Shown here one piece after another: positions 60,415 to 64,000 of a stretch of DNA of 64,000 nt. The translations under genes were made by a program, and so were the position numbers. This DNA comes from Pithys albifrons albifrons. Taxonomy: Eukaryota; Chordata; Aves; Passeriformes; Thamnophilidae. The first letter of the stretch is position 1, and every line of letters begins with the position of its first letter. Location of the stretch: the NCBI RefSeq assembly GCF_047495875.1, contig NC_092459.1, positions 6,762,965-6,826,964 of the forward strand, in the 5' to 3' direction. Under the pieces are notes generated by a model. It was not told the DNA's origin and searched no databases. It saw only the letters and a list, made by a program, of their open reading frames with translations.

Positions 60415-60480
60415 GACTATTCTGGGCTGGAAGGGACCCATAAGGATCATCGAGTCCAACCCTTAAGTTCCCGTAACACT
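60415..60480 (-). mobile_element. CR1 3' terminal fragment
   Basis: The short block ctattctgggctggaaggga...gatcatcgagtccaaccctt is the reverse complement of a CR1 3' tail. It lies back to back with the older plus-strand CR1. Confidence 0.65.
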
Positions 60481-61384
60481 ACACACAAAACACCAGGAAA
60501 CTAACGGGATAATAAACCATATTTTGTTTTCACAGTAACATTCAGACTCTTGGAGTTACTACTGGAAACTTAAAGCATGAAACAAATAAAATGTGACTTA
60601 CACACAAGTAAAATTCAGTCTTTTAAGCTTTGACTTTGGCTAAGTAACAGTTCTGAAAAAACTCAGAGATGATGACAAATCACAAAATTGAAAGTCCAAC
60701 CCCAAATCCTTCAAATGTTACTTGGACAGAGGTCACAGGAAGCAGCTGGTATTTGGGAAGCTGGAGCTGTTTACACTGAACCCGAATTTGTTCTAGTTTG
60801 CATCACACTTAACTTGGGGGCAAGACATTTTATTGGGTTTGTGCTCAAGAACAAAACAAACTGAACACCTGACCCCACAAAGCAGTTTAGGCAACAACAT
60901 TTCCTCAAAAAAGCCCACCAAAAACAAAGCAGAAGGAAAGCCTCCAAGGATTTACTTACTAAAATGTTCACAGGTTGACTTTATTAAAGCTATTCTTAAG
61001 TTTCAATTAAGCTTCTGCTTGCTCATGCTGGGCTAAACCAAACACACCAAGAATGCAACATGCCCTCCCCTTTACAATAGAGTTTAATGTTTCCCTGATG
61101 AACTTTTGAGGGCATTCTGAGAACTTTGAGTGATTTCTCCAAAGCTATATATTCCCTTATTCAGTTTAGGCTCAATTAGTGTACAAGCCTCAGTAATCTA
61201 TTGTAGATAAATAATTAGAATGGGCATTAAAAATTTACAAAGTTATTTAAATGTCATCTTTATAACTGGAAATATTTGTGATTTTGTGCATTATTGGTGA
61301 GGCTGATCACTGCTGTAGCTCCATGAAAGAGTCAGAAATGGGAAAAAGGACACTTGCTTATGTTAGCTATTAGGAAAAAACTCT
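60481..61384. other. TDRD15 intron 1 sequence, no gene
   Basis: AT-rich intronic sequence by the gene model. The short frames at 60771-60971 and 60833-61036 overlap on opposite strands and have no domain. Confidence 0.45.
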
Positions 61385-61566
61385 AAACTATGAGGGCAGG
61401 AAGGCACCAGTACAGATTGCCTGGAGAAGCTGTGGATGCCCCATCCCTAGAAGTGTTCAAGGCCAGGCTGAATGTGGCCGTGAGCAAACTGAGATAGTGG
61501 AAGCTGCCGGTGGGTTTGAACTGGATGATCTTTAAGGTCCTCTCCAACCCAAACCATTCTATGAGT
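61385..61566 (+). mobile_element. CR1 LINE 3' fragment, older subfamily
   Basis: It contains gattgcctggagaagctgtg, catccctagaagtgttcaag and the tail taaggtcctctccaacccaa, ending accattctatgagtct. This is the final ~180 bases of a CR1 of a different subfamily from the young copies. Confidence 0.85.
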
Positions 61567-61946
61567 CTCTAAATCCTCCCCCTACCCAACAAACACACCT
61601 AACTTAACTACAATCTTAAAATTACAAAAAAAACGAAATTACTAAACTGAATCCACCCTCCTAAAAGCATGGTCTGACCACCCTTTGCCCACTGCAGCTC
61701 AAAAACCACCCCAGTTAGGGAAACACCATACAGGTGGCACCTGCCAGCTGCGTTCTAAGCAGGAGCACTCACGCATTTATTTCTACTCACAACGCTTCAG
61801 TCATCAAAACTCGCATTATACCATGCACCACCACCATACATGCAACTCACGGCATAACAAAAAGGGTTTTAAATGCAACGAAGGATAGGACAGAAGGGAC
61901 AGGATAAAGAGCCGCCCTGCCCGAGGCTGTGTGAGGCCGGGCTCAC

Positions 61947-62130
61947 CTGCGAGGAGCCGGCATGGAGGCGGGCACGGCATCACAAGGGGCGGATGCGAGA
62001 CCCGAGAGCGAAGACCAACACCTCTGAGCAGCTGTCGCAGCTCCCTCACCACTCACACCCGGCACAGCGCGGTGCAAGAGGCGGGTGCGCCACGATACAG
62101 ACACGACCCTCCAACCCCAACACCCCCACG
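61947..62130 (-). other. TDRD15: Probable exon 1 of TDRD15 (5' UTR)
   Basis: On the minus strand, GC-rich sequence ends at a consensus donor (CTCGCAG then gtgagc, donor at 61946-61941). Two ATGs lie just before it, at 61980 and 61963. Spliced to exon 2 they would give uORFs of 31 and 11 codons, both ending in exon 2, upstream of and separate from the main CDS. The transcription start is not defined by the sequence; 62130 is approximate. Confidence 0.5.
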
Positions 62131-62330
62131 CCCCACGGGCAAAATGGCGGCGCGGAGCGCGGAGCGCGGAGCACACGCTGCCCGGGACTGCGCGTGCGCA
62201 GCGGCACCGCCCAGGAGCTTCGCGCCTGCCGTGTGGGCGGGGCCGCCCGAGCGGCGCGCGGGGACTGCGGGTTCGAGTCCCGCGTCCGTCCGGGCTGCGG
62301 TGTGGGCTGGGCTGAGTGTGGAATTGTGCC
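61950..62330. promoter_or_regulatory. CpG-island promoter, probably of TDRD15
   Basis: A sharp CpG- and GC-rich island in an AT-rich region. It holds a YY1-type motif (aaaatggcggc, 62141-62151), an NRF1 palindrome (tgcgcgtgcgca, 62189-62200) and a GC box (gggcggggcc, near 62235-62244). It also has a short triple repeat of ggagcgc (62154-62172). No TATA box is evident. The YY1 motif is in plus orientation, so a divergent plus-strand transcript is possible besides the minus-strand TDRD15 transcript. Confidence 0.75.
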
Positions 62331-62345
62331 CTTCTCTGAGGGGGC

Positions 62346-62870
62346 TGTCTGTGTGTGTGTCTGTGTCTGTCTGTCTGTCTGTCTGTCTCTCTGTGTGTCT
62401 CTGTCTGTGTGTGTGTGTCTGTGTGTGTGTGTCTGTGTGTGTGTGTCTGTGTGTGTGTGTCTGTGTGTCTCTGTGTGGGTCTCTGTGTGTGTCTGTGTGT
62501 CTGTCTGTGTCTGTGTTTGTGTGTCTCTGTGTGTGTCGTGTGTGTCTGTGTGTGTGTGTGTCTATTTGTCTGACTGTGTCTGTGTGTCTGTGTATCTGTC
62601 TGTGTGTCTGTGTCTGTCTGTGTTTGGGGCAGGGGGCTCTGTGTCTGTGTGTGTGTCTCTGTATGTGTCTGTGTTTGGGGGTGGCTGTGTGTGTGTCTGT
62701 GTGTGTGTTTGGGGGGCGCTGTGGCTGTATCTGTTGGGAGGGGTTGTCTGTGTGTCTGTCAGTGTCTCTGTGTCTGTGTTTGGGGGTGGCTGTGGCTCTG
62801 TGTGTGTGTGTTTGGGGTGTGTGGGGGTATCTGTGTGTCTGTGTGTGTTTGGTGGGGTTTGTGTGTGTAT
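62346..62870. repeat. TG/TCTG-rich satellite-like tract
   Basis: About 525 bp almost wholly of TG, TCTG and CTGTG units. In the distal half (from ~62620) it has an irregular minisatellite of G-rich motifs such as gtgtttgggggtggctgtg. The alternating purine-pyrimidine stretches and G-runs could adopt Z-DNA or G-quadruplex forms. Open frames of over 300 codons across it (Cys/Val/Ser-only translation) are artefacts. Confidence 0.95.
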
Positions 62871-63864
62871 TTGGCGGGTTTTGTTTGTTTGGGTGTTCGT
62901 GTTTTCCCTTTCACGTTGCAGCTGTCATTCATAAGGTGTTACCTGTCTAGCCTTTGAGAAAGGCGCCTCTGGGTCACACAATCTGCTGGAGCTGCCTGGA
63001 GAGGACTTGAAAGCTCTTTGTTCTTTCCCATTAGCACGAAGAAATTCTCCAGGCTGAGGAAAGTGCATCTTAACAGGGTGCAAAGTGGTGCTTCACTTGC
63101 TTTTGCCTGCTTGGTTTTTGTTTTCGGGTTTTGTGGGAGGTTTGTTTGGGTTTTTTTGTGATGTTGAGTAGTTTGGGTTTGGTTTTCTGTTTTAAAAAAG
63201 AGTAAAAGCTTAGGTGGTCACAAGAAATACAAATATTAACATGCTGGTATTTCTATAGCTGATTGTACTCTTTAGAAAGAGTTCAGCTGTGTGTAATAAT
63301 TTCTAGGAGTTTACCTTCAATTTTTGCCCTTTTTGCCCCCCCACTGGTCAGAATTGCTGCACCACAGTCGCACCCTCTGCAAAGTTAAGAGAGAGAAAAG
63401 CTGGGTTTGTAATACTTACAGATGTAGTGGTCTCCAAATACAGCTAATATATTAAAGTCTGTATAATATACTTTTTAAGTGGTATTGTAGGTACTTAGCT
63501 TAACCCTGAAATTTACAGGAGCTCTTAATTTGATTTTGCAGATAAGTGGGCATGTTTGTCATGGTCAAGTATTTGTAAGAGCTGCTAAGAACAAAAGTTA
63601 TAGAGATCTATCACTGATAGAACATCAACTTTGTTTCTGGATAAAATGTCCAGTTTATTACTGCATTCTTATGTTGGACAACACAATTCCACTACTGGAA
63701 AACTCCATGTCTGGAGTTTTTAGTTTTTTCTAGTCTGTTTACTTCTTGAACAGAAAGTAACACTATACACATCCTGAATTGTAAAGCTTTTTATTTTCCT
63801 AATGTAATGCTGCAGTGTCCTGTGCACTCCCTCTGTACCCTGGGCTTCCCATTTTATGCTTCAG
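62871..63864. other. Region upstream of the promoter, no recognised gene
   Basis: T/G-rich then AT-rich sequence. A short plus-strand frame at 63530-63733 follows an acceptor-like site (aatttgattttgcag), but there is no family match or partner exon. In mammals APOB lies beyond TDRD15 on this side. I see none of it within the window. Confidence 0.45.
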
Positions 63865-63867
63865 GGT

Positions 63868-64000
63868 TTGGACCTTAGCACTGTCTAGAACTACCTGAAG
63901 GGAAGTTCTAGCCAGGTAGGGGCTGGTCTCTTCTCCCAGGCACTCAGCAATAGGACAAGGGGGCATGGGCTTGAGCTCTGCCAGGGGAAATTTAAGTTGG
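63868..64000 (+). mobile_element. CR1 LINE fragment, cut by the window end
   Basis: It starts gaccttagcactgtctagaa and matches the young CR1 subfamily (gaactacctgaagggaagtt, ggcactcagcaataggacaa, ccaggggaaatttaagttgg). It carries this stretch in the normal orientation and so serves as a reference for the inversion at 59797. It continues past the window. Confidence 0.92.

Noticed and set aside
62266..62286. Exact tRNA B-box and T-arm (gcgggttcgagtcccgc) in the CpG island
   Set aside because: No A box, anticodon arm or matching acceptor strand precedes it at tRNA spacing. Probably chance in GC-rich sequence.
61873..62950. Open frames of 353 and 339 codons on the plus strand
   Set aside because: They run from the CpG island into the TG-rich tract and translate as Val/Cys/Ser/Leu repeats. 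Such frames arise automatically from TG/TCTG repeats.
63530..63733. Possible second exon of a divergent plus-strand gene
   Set aside because: An acceptor-like site is present, but no donor, family or first-exon partner could be shown.

Overview
This is an avian nuclear genome window, most likely from a passerine. The evidence is CR1 LINE fragments of several ages, bird-type ERV solo LTRs, a tRNA-Ile-headed SINE with a CR1-like 3' tail (the TguSINE1 type known from songbirds), and a large, intact, intronless tudor-domain reading frame matching TDRD15. The passerine assignment is inference. I see no bacterial operons, CRISPR arrays or functional rRNA/tRNA genes.

Layout. Positions 1 to about 50,200 are a gene-poor, AT-rich intergenic tract. 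I recognise no intact protein gene there. It holds decayed CR1 pieces on both strands, solo-LTR-like sequences (near 1, 1.95, 16.4, 19.3, 36.4 and 46.9 kb), one long CR1 copy with a damaged reverse transcriptase frame (32.9-34.65 kb), and one pseudogene-like segment near the left edge. Human TDRD15 borders a gene desert on its 3' side, so this tract may be the equivalent desert; that is inference.

From 50.7 to 62.2 kb lies one gene on the minus strand, TDRD15. The whole 1985-codon CDS sits in the last exon (50699-56656), directly behind a strong splice acceptor. I can extend the model upstream to an 84-nt non-coding exon (58832-58915) and a first exon ending at a clean donor (61947). That first exon lies in a CpG-rich promoter with YY1, NRF1 and GC-box motifs (about 61950-62330). 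The protein has eight tudor repeats and should act in germ-cell (piRNA/nuage) biology through dimethylarginine binding. By motif, only repeats 3, 5 and 6 keep the complete ligand-contacting DYGN/DFGN signature. The intron between the two downstream exons also holds two short unassigned open frames on the same strand.

The most distinctive repeat content is a family of three closely similar elements of about 310 bp with a 5S-rRNA-derived head (25.3, 28.9 and 56.8 kb). Each is flanked by a target-site duplication. One sits inside a tRNA-derived SINE, one inside a CR1 fragment, and one in TDRD15 intron 2. Their 3' ends are CA-rich and lack the CR1 terminal motif, so their LINE partner is not evident. 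Another notable structure is a CR1 copy nested in an older CR1 (59-60.4 kb) that carries a 64-bp internal microinversion. A 0.5-kb TG-rich repeat lies just beyond the promoter, and the window ends inside another CR1 copy.
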